64,000 bases of DNA, from the NCBI RefSeq assembly GCF_016889425.1, contig NZ_CP069513.1:1922001-1986000 (forward strand), read 5' to 3'. The stretch comes from Corynebacterium amycolatum (GTDB lineage: Bacteria; Actinomycetota; Actinomycetes; Mycobacteriales; Mycobacteriaceae). The notes under the pieces are model-generated. The model did not search any database. It saw nothing but the letters and a program-made list of their open reading frames with translations, and was not told the DNA's origin. The first letter of the stretch is position 1. Each line of letters opens with the position of its first letter. Shown piece by piece: positions 49,466 to 59,207 of this stretch. The position numbers and the translations under genes were made by a program.

Positions 49466-50854
49466 GTGAGTAAACCAAAAATCGACGTGAGCGCAAGCGC
49501 AACGGCATTAACGCAAACGTCCAAGGACACGCCAGGAACACCTTCGGTGGCTCCACGCCCTCTGTCTCGGCAGGTGTCGCGAGGACTCAGCGCTTTCTTG
49601 TGGCCTATCGCAGCTGTGGTAATTTTTCACCGCACCTGGGTTTTGCCGAAAGACGTGTCTGGCACAGATGACTTTACGACGGTCTGGTCAGCAATTAATC
49701 GATTCGTGTCGCAGGTACCCGTTTATTCGGAAGACTACGTAACAGCCGATCCGCACTATCTGTATTCCCCAGGCGCTACCCTACTTTTAGCCCCGATTGA
49801 TTTGTTCGGCTCGCTTGAATCGGGCCGAATCTGGTTTGCGGTATTTCAGTCAGCTGCAATCATTGCGGCAATTGTGTTGCTACTCAGGTGGCTTGGTATT
49901 GCGCGCTCTGGCCCCATCATTCCAGCGTCGATAGCACTGCTTTACCTCACGGAACCCGTTACCAACACGCTTGATTTTACGAACGTCAACGGTTCACTGT
50001 TCCTTGCATTAGTGCTGTTTTTTATTGCACTGACCGAGCGACGCAATATCCTGGCCGGCCTGATTATCGGTATCGCAATCACTATCAAGCCCGTATTCTT
50101 GCCAATGCTGTTCCTACCGTTCATGCGCAGGCAGTTCTCTACGATACTGACCAGTATCGGGGTGGTAATTGCAGCCAATGCCGTTGCGTGGCCGCTCATG
50201 GTCCAACCACGTGACTACCTAGATATCACTATCCCCTACCTGGGAGTTGTCCGTGACTTTGCGAATGCTTCACTGACTGGGCAGCTTGTTTGGCTGGGTG
50301 CCCACCCGACATTGATCTTGCTGTGGCAAATCTTTTTCGGCATTTTTGTCTTGGTATCTGTCGTTCTCCTTCTTCGCTGGCTCGAAAGGGATGAGAAATT
50401 CTGGATTGCTACAACTTCCGGAGTTCTCTTCACCGGCGCGTTCTTCCTTTCCAGCCTAGGACAGCAGTACTACTCGATGACGCTCTTGCCAATGGTTCTC
50501 ACCGTGCTTCGCCCATTGGTTTTGGATTGCGACAATGAAGGAAATATTGGTTCGACTGTCATGTTGAATTGGGGCGCAGGACTCGGAGTCGTACTCTGTT
50601 TCTTCTACGCCAATTGGTGGATTGATGAGGATGACCTATTTTTCCCGTGGTTCACGGTTGCAATCGGCGGTATTGGATGGGCCGTTCTTATTCTCTCCAT
50701 CACGGCAGCACTGATTCGAATGACGATTGTGGATGCCGTCAATGGGCGTAGCTTTGCATCCGGCTTCAGCTGGCTGGGTGACTGGAAGATCGCAGGCGGG
50801 AAGTTTAATCAGGAATCTGATCTCAAGTCTGAGGAGGCTATTCAGAATGGATAA
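49466..50854 (+). CDS. aftC: GT87/GT-C membrane glycosyltransferase, probable arabinofuranosyltransferase AftC
   Basis: A 462-residue polytopic membrane protein with about ten hydrophobic segments and a DUF2029/GT-C pattern, with acidic residues in the first external loop (GTDDFTTVW) where GT-C catalysis occurs. In mycobacteria and corynebacteria AftC adds the alpha-1,3 branches of the cell-wall arabinan using decaprenyl-phospho-arabinose. The assignment rests on fold and on conserved neighbours (RibD-like before, msrB after). The GTG start follows AGGGTGGAG. It overlaps msrB by eight bases. Confidence 0.75.
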   Translation: MSKPKIDVSASATALTQTSKDTPGTPSVAPRPLSRQVSRGLSAFLWPIAAVVIFHRTWVLPKDVSGTDDFTTVWSAINRFVSQVPVYSEDYVTADPHYLYSPGATLLLAPIDLFGSLESGRIWFAVFQSAAIIAAIVLLLRWLGIARSGPIIPASIALLYLTEPVTNTLDFTNVNGSLFLALVLFFIALTERRNILAGLIIGIAITIKPVFLPMLFLPFMRRQFSTILTSIGVVIAANAVAWPLMVQPRDYLDITIPYLGVVRDFANASLTGQLVWLGAHPTLILLWQIFFGIFVLVSVVLLLRWLERDEKFWIATTSGVLFTGAFFLSSLGQQYYSMTLLPMVLTVLRPLVLDCDNEGNIGSTVMLNWGAGLGVVLCFFYANWWIDEDDLFFPWFTVAIGGIGWAVLILSITAALIRMTIVDAVNGRSFASGFSWLGDWKIAGGKFNQESDLKSEEAIQNG

Positions 50855-51272
50855 TTCGCATAGCGAAGACTGGAATCTAAGCGAAGAAGAATGGCGCGAA
50901 CTCCTCAGTGTCGCAGAGTACCAGGTTTTGCGTCAGGCAGGTACTGAACGCGCCTTCACCGGTGAGTACACCGATACTAAAACTCAAGGTGTATACCGCT
51001 GCCGGGCTTGTGGTTACGAGCTGTTTCGCTCGAACGAGAAGTTCGACTCTCACTGCGGTTGGCCATCTTTCTTCTCTCCACTAGCAGGAGACCGCATTAT
51101 TGAGCGACGAGATACGAGCCTCGGTATGGTCCGCACCGAAGTGCTGTGCAGTCGTTGCAAGTCTCACCTCGGCCACGTCTTTGAGGGAGAGGGATACAAT
51201 ACTCCAACCGACCTGCGTTATTGCATCAATTCAATTTCACTCACGCTGGAACCGGACAAGACGGCTGAATAA
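50847..51272 (+). CDS. msrB: Peptide-methionine (R)-S-oxide reductase
   Basis: Repairs methionine R-sulphoxide in proteins. The 141-residue protein has both zinc CxxC pairs (YRCRACGYELF and VLCSRCKSHLGHVF), the substrate region SHCGWPSFF, and the catalytic Cys in LRYCINSISL. The ATG at 50847 follows GAGGAGG by nine bases and lies eight bases inside the end of aftC, so the two are coupled. Confidence 0.95.
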   Translation: MDNSHSEDWNLSEEEWRELLSVAEYQVLRQAGTERAFTGEYTDTKTQGVYRCRACGYELFRSNEKFDSHCGWPSFFSPLAGDRIIERRDTSLGMVRTEVLCSRCKSHLGHVFEGEGYNTPTDLRYCINSISLTLEPDKTAE

Positions 51273-51286
51273 CCGGATAAAGAAAC

Positions 51287-51337
51287 AGCGCCGCTGGTCA
51301 CAATCCCGTCAGTTAACGGGGCTTGACCAGCGGCGCT
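51287..51337. terminator. Bidirectional terminator between msrB and hemQ
   Basis: AGCGCCGCTGGTCA (51287-51300) pairs with its complement (51324-51337); the loop has a further CCCGT/ACGGG stem. T-rich tracts flank both sides weakly. Confidence 0.8.
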
Positions 51338-51363
51338 GCTGATTTTCTCGTAGATTGCACGGG

Positions 51364-52062
51364 CTACGGCAGAACGTTGATAATCTCCGCGATGTCATCG
51401 ACGCGACGGCCCGTGTGGAACGGAATCTCTTCGCGGACGTGCAGACGAGCCTCGGTGTAACGCATCTTCCACATCAAGTCCACAATGCGGTCGAGCTCCG
51501 GCCCCTCGAATGCAAGGATCCACTCGTAGTCGCCGAGTGCGAACGCCGGGACAGTATTGGCGCGCACATCCGGGTAGTCACGACCGGCCATACCGTGTTC
51601 AGCAAGGATGCGGCGACGCTCGGTTGGCTCCAGCAGGTACCAGTCGTAGGAACGGACGAATGGGTAAACCGCAATCCATCGTCCTGGCTCTTCACCCATG
51701 ATGAACGACGGCAGGTGCGACTTATTGAACTCAGCTGGACGGTGCAGCGCAGCGTTCGACCAGTGCGGGGTGGATGCCTGGCCCAGCGGAGTCTCGCGCA
51801 GGAAAGCGTTGTAGAACGCCTGCAGATCTTCCAGTTTCTCTGCGTGAATCCAGAACATGAAGTCAGCTTCAGCACGCATGGCCGAAACGTCGTAGAAACC
51901 ACGGATGATCAGATCGGTGTCTTCGTAACGAGCCAGGAATTCCTTGGTCTTAGCCACTGCCTCTTCGCGGTTTTCTCCGAGTGCGCCCGGGGTCACCTTG
52001 AAGGTAGACCACATGGTGTAGCGGATGGTGTCGTTGAGCTTCTTGTAATCGAGCTTGGTCAT
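51364..52062 (-). CDS. hemQ: Coproheme decarboxylase (chlorite dismutase-like HemQ)
   Basis: Oxidatively decarboxylates coproheme to haem b, last step of the coproporphyrin-dependent pathway of Gram-positive bacteria. The 232-residue protein has the active-site Tyr region [18 protein letters not shown] and the C-terminal haem domain. It lacks the Arg-rich chlorite dismutase pocket as far as can be judged. ATG 52062 is eight bases after AGGAGAG. It follows hemY by 86 bases in hemE-hemY-hemQ. Confidence 0.93.
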   Translation of the reverse strand: MTKLDYKKLNDTIRYTMWSTFKVTPGALGENREEAVAKTKEFLARYEDTDLIIRGFYDVSAMRAEADFMFWIHAEKLEDLQAFYNAFLRETPLGQASTPHWSNAALHRPAEFNKSHLPSFIMGEEPGRWIAVYPFVRSYDWYLLEPTERRRILAEHGMAGRDYPDVRANTVPAFALGDYEWILAFEGPELDRIVDLMWKMRYTEARLHVREEIPFHTGRRVDDIAEIINVLP

Positions 52063-52148
52063 CAGTTCTCTCCTAGTTCGGTTGAAAAGTCTGTTCAAAA
52101 ATTCAATGGTTCGGCGCCAGTTTCGTACTCAGCACCAATCTCGCAGCT

Positions 52149-53627
52149 TTATCCCAGCTCCGCAGCAATCTTGTTAGCCGCAGCCTTGGCGTTGGAAATA
52201 CACTCCGGAATGCCCGGGCCACTGAGCCATGCCCCTGTTGCTGCAAGCTTAGGCACCTCGTCCAACTCGTGGCGAGCAAAATCCATCAAACCTCCATGCC
52301 CCATATCGAAGCGTGGAATCCCTGCCCACCAACGCTGGACGAAAACCGCTGTCGGTTCAGCATCAAAGCCAGTCGCCTTAGCCAAATCCGCCTTTGCCCT
52401 GGCGATGAGGTCTTCGTCGCTGCGATGCACGTGCGAGTCATCATCAAAACGGCCGAAACTTGCCCTCACAACGGCACCGTAGCGCTCACCAATATGTGGC
52501 CACTTTCGGGACGACACTGTGAAAGCTTTCGCGGACAGGTCCGCACCAATCTCACACAACACGCCGTTGATCTCCGGCAGTCCGTCCGATGTGTCGAAAC
52601 ACATACCGACCACCGCCGAGTTCGACGTGTCTACCCCACCGATAAGCTCTGCCGCCTCTGGAGCAAGGCTGCTCAACAGCTCTGATGTGGTTGCAGAAGG
52701 TGCCGCCAGGACAACACCGTCGACGTCGATCGTGTTAACGCTCGTGCCGCTTTCCGACGGCGCTTCCACTGTCACCTCAAAGCCATTGTCATGCTGCCGC
52801 AAGCCAGCAGCCTTCGTCGACAAGAGGAGTTCGGCTCCCGATTCGTCGGCAAGCGTGTTGTAGAGGACCTCGAAGCCATCTCGGAACGTTTGGAAGACTA
52901 CCGGTTGCTTCGTCTTCGCAGAGTCTGTCGCAGCCTCACTGCTCAGACGCGCCTGCTGCGCCTGCTTACGTGCTTCCAGAACGCGCTGGACAGCGCCGGT
53001 GAGGCTGACATGATCACCGACACTGGCAATTTCATCAAGCGCTGCCGCCAGCTGTGGGATGGTCGCACGCAGGCCCAGATTGTATGCGGTGGTTGAGTAG
53101 ACGCCCCCGAGCAGCGGGGAGACGATGCGGTCAACCACTTCTTCACCGAGACGCGCCGCGACCAGCTGGCCGACATTCATGTCGTCGCCCAGTACCCAGT
53201 GCAAGGCTGGAGTGAGCTCGGGGTTCGACTCAGCATCAATCTTGGCGAGGGTGGCCTCGCTGAGGAGATAGCCCAACCCCTCTGAGCTTCCTGGAATACC
53301 GGTGACCGTATTGCGCGGAAGGTCCTTGAGCTCACCGCCAATGTAGAGCTTGGAAGGCGACCCCGAAGGGGCGACTAGCTGATCCGCCAAACCGAGTTCC
53401 TTGAAAAACTCGGTGGCATCGTGACGGAATGCCAGGTACGCCTCAGCGCCCGCTTCAAGAGGGCCGTTAGCTCCTGGTCGAGTCTTCAGCTTGCCGCCGA
53501 CCTGTGCACTGGACTCGATGACAATAATTCTTGCGGCGGGTCCGAGCTTTTTACGCAACTCATACGCTGCGGTCAGGCCGGAGATACCGCCACCTACGAC
53601 GGCAATGGTAGAAGGTTGTGCAACCAC
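52149..53627 (-). CDS. hemY: Coproporphyrinogen III oxidase / protoporphyrinogen oxidase (HemY type)
   Basis: An FAD-dependent oxidase; in actinobacteria this type oxidises coproporphyrinogen III to coproporphyrin III (also called CgoX). The 492-residue protein has the FAD dinucleotide fold IAVVGGGISGLTAAYEL at its start, IVIESSAQVGGKLKT, the middle substrate region VDRIVSPLLGGVY, and a C-terminal FAD contact around AATGAWLSGPGIPECISNAKAA. GTG start. It lies between hemE and hemQ, so the three form one haem branch. Confidence 0.93.
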   Translation of the reverse strand: MVAQPSTIAVVGGGISGLTAAYELRKKLGPAARIIVIESSAQVGGKLKTRPGANGPLEAGAEAYLAFRHDATEFFKELGLADQLVAPSGSPSKLYIGGELKDLPRNTVTGIPGSSEGLGYLLSEATLAKIDAESNPELTPALHWVLGDDMNVGQLVAARLGEEVVDRIVSPLLGGVYSTTAYNLGLRATIPQLAAALDEIASVGDHVSLTGAVQRVLEARKQAQQARLSSEAATDSAKTKQPVVFQTFRDGFEVLYNTLADESGAELLLSTKAAGLRQHDNGFEVTVEAPSESGTSVNTIDVDGVVLAAPSATTSELLSSLAPEAAELIGGVDTSNSAVVGMCFDTSDGLPEINGVLCEIGADLSAKAFTVSSRKWPHIGERYGAVVRASFGRFDDDSHVHRSDEDLIARAKADLAKATGFDAEPTAVFVQRWWAGIPRFDMGHGGLMDFARHELDEVPKLAATGAWLSGPGIPECISNAKAAANKIAAELG

Positions 53628-53732
53628 GGTATTTCGTACGCTTTCTCTATGCCCGCCCCTCGAGCGGGCACGGTCGATAAGACTTGTAGAAAATTAGCTA
53701 GTGCGTGTTTTACACGCCTGTTGCGTCGGCTA

Positions 53733-54830
53733 TTACGTTGCGTGAATGATTTCAACGGCGCGCGTAATCGCGTCGGCATCGGTATTCGGTAGCACCCCGT
53801 GACCCAAGTTGAAGATATGTCCACGGGCATCACCACGCTTAATTGCACGGTCCGCTTCAGAACAGATGCGCTGGATCTCTTGGGTCATTGCAGCTTCACC
53901 GGCAAAGAGAATCGCCGGGTCAAGGTTACCCTGCAATGCAAGGCTGTTTTGCGCCGGGTCTGCGCCTCGGTGAACGTCGGAAAGCGTGGCACGAATGCGG
54001 TTGGCAGCAACGTCCAGTGGCACGCGCCAGTCGACACCCATGACTTCTGGGCCGGCTTCAGCCATCGCACCGAGAAGCTCGCCGGTCCCCACACCGAAGT
54101 GGATGCGCGGAATGCCGACGTCGGCGAAGGCCTGGAAGATTTGCTTCGAGTACGGCAACACAAAGCGGCGGTAATCACGCTCGGTAAGATAGCCAGCCCA
54201 GGAGTCGAAGAGCTGAATAGCGTCCACGCCAGCGCCAATCTGCGCGCGCAGGAAAGCAATCACCATCGGAGTGATTTTCTGCATCAGGTGACCCCACAAT
54301 TCAGGGTCCGAGTGCATCAGCGCCTTAGTGCGCTCGTGATTGCGGGATGGACCGCCTTCAATCAGGTACGATGCCAAGGTGAATGGTGCACCGGCGAAAC
54401 CAATGAGTGCCTGGGTATCAGTCAGCTCTTGCAGAATGAGGCCGATACCCTCGGCCACCGGAGCGAGTTGCTCTTCTGTGACTTCCGGTAGCGCCTTGAT
54501 GTCTGATTCTGAGCGCACCGGAGTATCCAATACTGGACCGCGACCAGGAACAATATCCAGGTTGACACCCGCGGCCTTCAGCGGCACGACAATATCGGAA
54601 AAAAGAATCGCAGCATCAACGTCGTGCCTACGTACCGGCTGCATAGTAATCTCAGCGAGCAGTTCCGGACGGAAGCAGGAGTCCAACATACCGATGTCCT
54701 TGCGCACCTCACGGTACTCAGGCAGTGAACGACCGGCTTGCCGCATAAACCACACCGGGCGGCGCGAAGGAGTTCGACCGTAAGCTGCATCAAGAATCGG
54801 GGCATCAGTCAAAGTGCGACGATTGTTCAT
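53733..54830 (-). CDS. hemE: Uroporphyrinogen decarboxylase
   Basis: Removes four carboxyl groups from uroporphyrinogen III to coproporphyrinogen III. The roughly 365-residue protein has the signature RRPVWFMRQAGRSLPEYR near residue 22, SDIVVPLKAAGVNLDIVPGRGP, FAGAPFTLASYLIEGGPS, and LFDSWAGYL. The start could be ATG 54830 (chosen to match the NNRRTLTDAPILDAA start) or ATG 54842. A hairpin GCCCGC/GCGGGC lies at 53651-53669, between hemE and hemY. Confidence 0.95.
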   Translation of the reverse strand: MNNRRTLTDAPILDAAYGRTPSRRPVWFMRQAGRSLPEYREVRKDIGMLDSCFRPELLAEITMQPVRRHDVDAAILFSDIVVPLKAAGVNLDIVPGRGPVLDTPVRSESDIKALPEVTEEQLAPVAEGIGLILQELTDTQALIGFAGAPFTLASYLIEGGPSRNHERTKALMHSDPELWGHLMQKITPMVIAFLRAQIGAGVDAIQLFDSWAGYLTERDYRRFVLPYSKQIFQAFADVGIPRIHFGVGTGELLGAMAEAGPEVMGVDWRVPLDVAANRIRATLSDVHRGADPAQNSLALQGNLDPAILFAGEAAMTQEIQRICSEADRAIKRGDARGHIFNLGHGVLPNTDADAITRAVEIIHAT

Positions 54831-54976
54831 ACCGACAATCATGCCCCACTTACCTTAGAAATTAATGTGTGGGGTACTAAGAACAGGGAAATCGCTCGCC
54901 CTGCTGTGCGTTTTCGGCGAAGCGTTTGGTCGCTTTCCGCTCTGTTCGGCGCGCCTCCCACTAACGCAAGCGTCAT

Positions 54977-55567
54977 ATGGCTAAGTTCAGGCACGTGAAT
55001 GGAACCGATTCAACGCCACAGAACTTCCGCGCCGCGGTCGAGTCAATGCACTCTGCTGAACTGCGACCTGAGATTGCTCTGGGCACCGTTCGGCCACCGC
55101 AGAAGCTGGCACCGTTTAGCCACGCTGTCTCGCTTGAGGTCACGCAGCCCGAAGCTGATATTGTCCCCGAGTCCTCGGACGATGATGCCTTTGGTCGTTT
55201 AATTTTGCTCCATGACCCCCGCAGTGAGGAAACCTGGGACGGTGACATGCGCTTGGTTGCATACATCCAGGCAGATATGGATGCCTCCCTCGCGGAAGAT
55301 CCGCTGCTTCCCCAGGTTGCCTGGCAATGGCTCACCGAGGCTCTGGCTGAGAACAACGCCGAACTGTCGAACTTGGGTGGCACGGTGACAACTACGAACT
55401 CTGTCCGCTACGGCGAGATTGGTGGCAAGCCACAGGCCTTTCAATTAGAAATGCGCGCATCGTGGACTGCTCGTGGTACCGACCTGCGCACTCACGTTGA
55501 ATCCTTCGCTCAGGTACTAGCGAACGTCGCCGGTCTGCCACCCGTCGGCGTATCCCTGCTGGGCTGA
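54977..55567 (+). CDS. DUF3000 domain protein
   Basis: A 196-residue cytosolic protein of the actinobacterial DUF3000 family, with LILLHDPRSEETWDGDMRLVAYIQADMD (family-typical centre) and the C-terminal FAQVLANVAGLPPVGVSLLG. No catalytic motif is visible and no function is known. It is placed before rnd, as in mycobacteria. No ribosome site precedes the ATG, and no TANNNT box falls at the leaderless spacing, so the start is less certain. Confidence 0.8.
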   Translation: MAKFRHVNGTDSTPQNFRAAVESMHSAELRPEIALGTVRPPQKLAPFSHAVSLEVTQPEADIVPESSDDDAFGRLILLHDPRSEETWDGDMRLVAYIQADMDASLAEDPLLPQVAWQWLTEALAENNAELSNLGGTVTTTNSVRYGEIGGKPQAFQLEMRASWTARGTDLRTHVESFAQVLANVAGLPPVGVSLLG

Positions 55568-55607
55568 TACTGGCAACTGCTGATACCGACGACCGAAGAG
55601 GCGAGCG

Positions 55608-56909
55608 ATGAGCTCCGACGTGGAAACTAGTCCCGACGTAGAGGTAAGACTTGCCCCCGCCGAGGGAACTCCACGCGTGCTTTCCGACATCGACGAAATT
55701 ATTGACGCCGGTGAGCAGCTAGCCAAAGGACACGGTTGGCTCGCAGTCGATACTGAACGAGCTTCGGCATATCGCTACGATGACCGCGCCTTCCTGCTTC
55801 AATTTCGCCGCCGTGGAGCGGGCACCTTTCTCATCGATCCCGAAGACGGGCGCAAGGCGATGGCCGTTTTCGGTTCCTCAGTCAACGACCTGACCTGGAT
55901 TATTCACGCAGCTCATTCTGACCTTCCCTGCCTCGCAGCCCTGGGCCTCTACCCCACCAAAGTCATTGACACTGAGCTGGCCGGTCGCCTTCTCGGACTC
56001 GAGCGAGTCAACTTAGCAGCTCTGACAGAACGACTCCTCGGAGTTGGACTTGCCAAGGGGCACGGTCGAGAGGATTGGTCTACTCGTCCACTGCCAGCGG
56101 ATTGGCTGGACTACGCAGCCCTGGATGTCGAGCTGCTTATCGAACTCGCCGAGGTTCTTTGTCAGGCGCTAGCTGAGCTCGACCGTTTGGAATGGCTAGA
56201 GCAGGAATGCGAACGCGAACTCGCTACCAACCGTAAATACCTCGATGGTCTACACGTCGGACACTCGTGGCAAGGACTCAAAGGCATTGGGAAGCTGCGC
56301 ACTTCCGAACAACTCCACGTCGCCCGTGCACTGTGGACTGAGCGTGACGAAATCGCGCAGCAACGTGATGTCTCCCCAACACACATCATGGGGCACAGCG
56401 TTCTACGTACAATCGCAGAACAACTCCCAGGTACGCAGCGTGAGCTGACTGCAATCCGTGGATTTCCACGTCGCCGTCGCGGTGCTGCGGATGCTTGGTT
56501 GAAGATCGTTAATGAAGCCCGTCAGGAACCCAGGTCATCATGGCCGAAGCCTCAAAAGCCGCCTCGCAACGAGATGCCACACTTTCGGCGTTGGGCTGAA
56601 CATGCCCCACAAGCCGCCGAGATTTTCGAAACCACGCGAGACTGCATCGACAACGTCTGTGCCCAAATACACCTGCGCAAAGACACACTCATCACTTCCG
56701 CGCAGACACGTGAACTTGTTTGGTGGATTCACAGCCGCGCAGTCGGCTCATTCGTATTCCGCCACCACGACAACTACGCTGGCGGCCTGCCAGCCGTTAC
56801 AGAAATCTCCGCCCACCTCAGCGAACAGGGTTTCCGCCCATGGCAGGCACATTTGCTTGCCGACGTAATCGGCGCCAACGTCCTTGCGCCCATGCGGCAC
56901 CCACTCTAG
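55608..56909 (+). CDS. rnd: Ribonuclease D-like 3'-5' exoribonuclease
   Basis: A 433-residue DEDD exonuclease. Exo I is WLAVDTERASAYRYDDRA (Asp and Glu), Exo II TWIIHAAHSDLPCLAAL (Asp), Exo III LDYAALDVELLIELAEVL (Tyr and Asp). An HRDC domain spans about residues 215-300 and a second helical domain follows. It trims stable RNA 3' ends. It ends exactly one base before the stop of the opposing TRAM methyltransferase gene. Confidence 0.9.
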   Translation: MSSDVETSPDVEVRLAPAEGTPRVLSDIDEIIDAGEQLAKGHGWLAVDTERASAYRYDDRAFLLQFRRRGAGTFLIDPEDGRKAMAVFGSSVNDLTWIIHAAHSDLPCLAALGLYPTKVIDTELAGRLLGLERVNLAALTERLLGVGLAKGHGREDWSTRPLPADWLDYAALDVELLIELAEVLCQALAELDRLEWLEQECERELATNRKYLDGLHVGHSWQGLKGIGKLRTSEQLHVARALWTERDEIAQQRDVSPTHIMGHSVLRTIAEQLPGTQRELTAIRGFPRRRRGAADAWLKIVNEARQEPRSSWPKPQKPPRNEMPHFRRWAEHAPQAAEIFETTRDCIDNVCAQIHLRKDTLITSAQTRELVWWIHSRAVGSFVFRHHDNYAGGLPAVTEISAHLSEQGFRPWQAHLLADVIGANVLAPMRHPL

Positions 56910-58175
56910 CTACAGCTGCTCTAGCACCGCGATGGTTTCAAAGTGATGTGTTAGGCCAAATGCGTCTACGACCTCGAGGTGTTTGAACGCGTAGCCGTGG
57001 TCAGCCCAGTACCGGGCATCGCGCGCAAAAGTCGCCGGATCGCAACCGAAATGTACAACCGTGCGTGGCTTGGCCTCAGCAATAGCGGCAATGGCATCCT
57101 TACCGGCACCGGAGCGCGGAGGGTCGAGAACGACGACATCCGGATTTGGTGTTTTCTCATTAGCAACTTCGCGGCGCACAACCTTGGTGACATCCCCAGT
57201 AACGAACCGAACTGGTGCCGCAGGTGTCGCATTCCCACTGTGATCAGCTGCAGTGAAGGCCCTGCGCCCCGCCGTCGCTGCCGCGGCAAACCCCTCGACA
57301 GAGAGAATTGATCCCTCAGCGTCTACTAGCTTGCGCAGCGCCGCCGCCAGAACGCCTGCGCCGCCGTAGAGATCCCAAGCACAGGAGAAGGACTGACCGG
57401 CCAACAGGCTAATGATGCGCGAGCCATAGAACTCAGGAGCATAGCGATGAGCTTGCCAAAAACCGGTAGTCGGCACATCGAAAGTAATGCCGTGAACAGT
57501 GTGCTGTGTGGTTGGCTCGCCTTCAATCACTGTTTGCTTGCGATTCCGGCCACTGCCGGAGACGTACACAGCGCTTCGGTTACCCTCGGCATCCATTGCC
57601 ACATGGAGTTCTCCCAGCTTCGGCTTCTTGCGACCTCGACCGCTAGCGGGCTTAGCAACGGGGATGGTTCCGGCCGTCGAAAAGCCAGCGATGAGATTGG
57701 GAACTGTTTGGACGCACTCGGAGCCGATGACGAGCTCGTGGGAACGGGAACGACGTAACCCCGCTCGTCCCTGGGAATCCACGCCCAGCCGCACGCGCGT
57801 GCGCCAACGGGAGGTGGGAGCCAGTGGAAGGACATCGATAGCTGGCAGTTCGTCGGCGGTGAAACGTCCAAGCCGGCGCAGGCAATCGGTCAGGACATCA
57901 ACCTTGAGACGCGCCGCGTGCTCAGGATCAATAAAACCCCAGTCGCAACAACCCGCGCCCTGCCGAGCTGCTTCGCAACGCTGTGAAATTCGATGCTCTG
58001 AGGCATCCAGAACCTCAACGACATTGCCGCGCCACAGCTTGGCATCAGGTTTGGCAATTTCGACAACAACGCGTTCGCCGGGGATGCCGCCGGTGACGAA
58101 ACCGATACGTCCGTCATAGCTGGCAATGAATTCTCCGCCGGCAGCGGGACGGTCAATAGTCACTTCGATGTTCAC
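56910..58175 (-). CDS. TRAM-domain class I SAM-dependent RNA (uracil-5) methyltransferase
   Basis: A 421-residue protein with an N-terminal TRAM domain (residues about 1-58), iron-sulphur-type cysteines in RCEAARQGAGCCDWG, a Rossmann SAM site in FSCAWDLYGGAGVLAAALRK, VVLDPPRSGAGKDAI and the catalytic-Cys region VVHFGCDPATFARD. This is the TrmA/RlmD group, which methylates uridine in tRNA or rRNA; the target is not determined. It is convergent with rnd with no bases between. Confidence 0.88.
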   Translation of the reverse strand: MNIEVTIDRPAAGGEFIASYDGRIGFVTGGIPGERVVVEIAKPDAKLWRGNVVEVLDASEHRISQRCEAARQGAGCCDWGFIDPEHAARLKVDVLTDCLRRLGRFTADELPAIDVLPLAPTSRWRTRVRLGVDSQGRAGLRRSRSHELVIGSECVQTVPNLIAGFSTAGTIPVAKPASGRGRKKPKLGELHVAMDAEGNRSAVYVSGSGRNRKQTVIEGEPTTQHTVHGITFDVPTTGFWQAHRYAPEFYGSRIISLLAGQSFSCAWDLYGGAGVLAAALRKLVDAEGSILSVEGFAAAATAGRRAFTAADHSGNATPAAPVRFVTGDVTKVVRREVANEKTPNPDVVVLDPPRSGAGKDAIAAIAEAKPRTVVHFGCDPATFARDARYWADHGYAFKHLEVVDAFGLTHHFETIAVLEQL

Positions 58176-58195
58176 GCAGTGTGATACTACCCGCT

Positions 58196-58229
58196 GACAA
58201 GAGAAAAGCCGCCGTCGGGTGACGGCGGC
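58196..58229 (-). terminator. Terminator after the DUF3710 gene
   Basis: GCCGCCGTC (58208-58216) pairs with GACGGCGGC (58221-58229); on the minus strand TTTTCTCTTG follows. It would separate DUF3710 from the methyltransferase. Confidence 0.8.
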
Positions 58230-58309
58230 GGGCAGCGCACAGTGGCGCCTGCAAATCCTTTTCTAACTGGACAAGCAGCTAGCTTCTCTGTGCTGGCGGG
58301 TTGACCAAA

Positions 58310-59089
58310 CTAATTGGTGGAACCATCCGGGTTGATACCAGTAGCGCCTGGCACCTGCCCTGGTTCACCTTCAGCTTGAGCAGCCTGGGTCTGCTGCTGG
58401 TATGCCTGACGAATCTGCTCCGCCATCTGGGACGGCAGCGTAACCGGAAGCGGCTGACCTGCCGGCATCGGGTTCTCACCGCGAGAGACGAAGCTACGGG
58501 CAAGGAGACCGCGGGCGAGGTCCGCAAGTTCCTCCGCCCGATCAGCCGGACCGGAGGCCGTCATGCGAAGCATCCAACGCGGGCCGTCGGCGCCAATGAT
58601 TCGCATCTCCATATCGGAGGTGCGGCCAACGACCTCAGAACCCCACGGCCCCTGCTCAACGTGGACATCGAGGCCATCGGACTCAAGACCGTCCTTGATT
58701 TCCTGAGCGGACTCCTCCCAGAGGCCACCCGACGTCGGAGCAGCGAATGCTACAGGAGTTACGCGACCATGCTCAGTGGCGACGTGCAGCATGGTTGGAC
58801 CTGTCGGCCCCATCTCCACCTGAATATCACCAACGTGAGGAATAGGCAGCAGCATCGAACCGAGGTTCAGGCTGGCCTTAGCGAAGTCTGAAAAATCAAA
58901 CTGCGTCGGGCTAGCGCTGCTGATATCGAAGGGGCCGTTTGCTGGTGCGTTCTCCGCGGCGGTTTCCGACGCGTCGTCATGCAGGGTTGCGGTAGCTTCC
59001 TCAGAAGCTGGCGCCGCAGAGTCGGTGGTAACGGCCTCTGCCTCAGCAGCTGGTTCTTCTGGCTGGTTCTTCTTTCCAAATGGCCACAT
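58310..59089 (-). CDS. DUF3710 domain protein
   Basis: A 259-residue protein of the actinobacterial DUF3710 family: a charged, Ala/Glu-rich leader of about 60 residues after MWPFGKK, then a compact domain with NLGSMLLPIPHVGDIQVEMG and the C-terminal Gln/Pro-rich tail. Function unknown; it follows dut as in mycobacteria. A TATACA word on the minus strand near 59128 is a possible -10 box for it in the 118-base gap. Confidence 0.8.
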   Translation of the reverse strand: MWPFGKKNQPEEPAAEAEAVTTDSAAPASEEATATLHDDASETAAENAPANGPFDISSASPTQFDFSDFAKASLNLGSMLLPIPHVGDIQVEMGPTGPTMLHVATEHGRVTPVAFAAPTSGGLWEESAQEIKDGLESDGLDVHVEQGPWGSEVVGRTSDMEMRIIGADGPRWMLRMTASGPADRAEELADLARGLLARSFVSRGENPMPAGQPLPVTLPSQMAEQIRQAYQQQTQAAQAEGEPGQVPGATGINPDGSTN

Positions 59090-59207
59090 GGTGGTTTATT
59101 GACACCTCGCTAAAAAGAAATTTTTGTATACACCTTTGTAAACGCTTTATTGAGCTCTTCACGCATTGAACCACACTTGGTGGGGTCCCCGCGCTGTCAG
59201 AGACGTT

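Noticed and set aside
53651..53669. GC-rich hairpin between hemE and hemY as a terminator
   Set aside because: The stem GCCCGC/GCGGGC has no T tract after it on the minus strand; it may affect mRNA stability, but termination is not supported.
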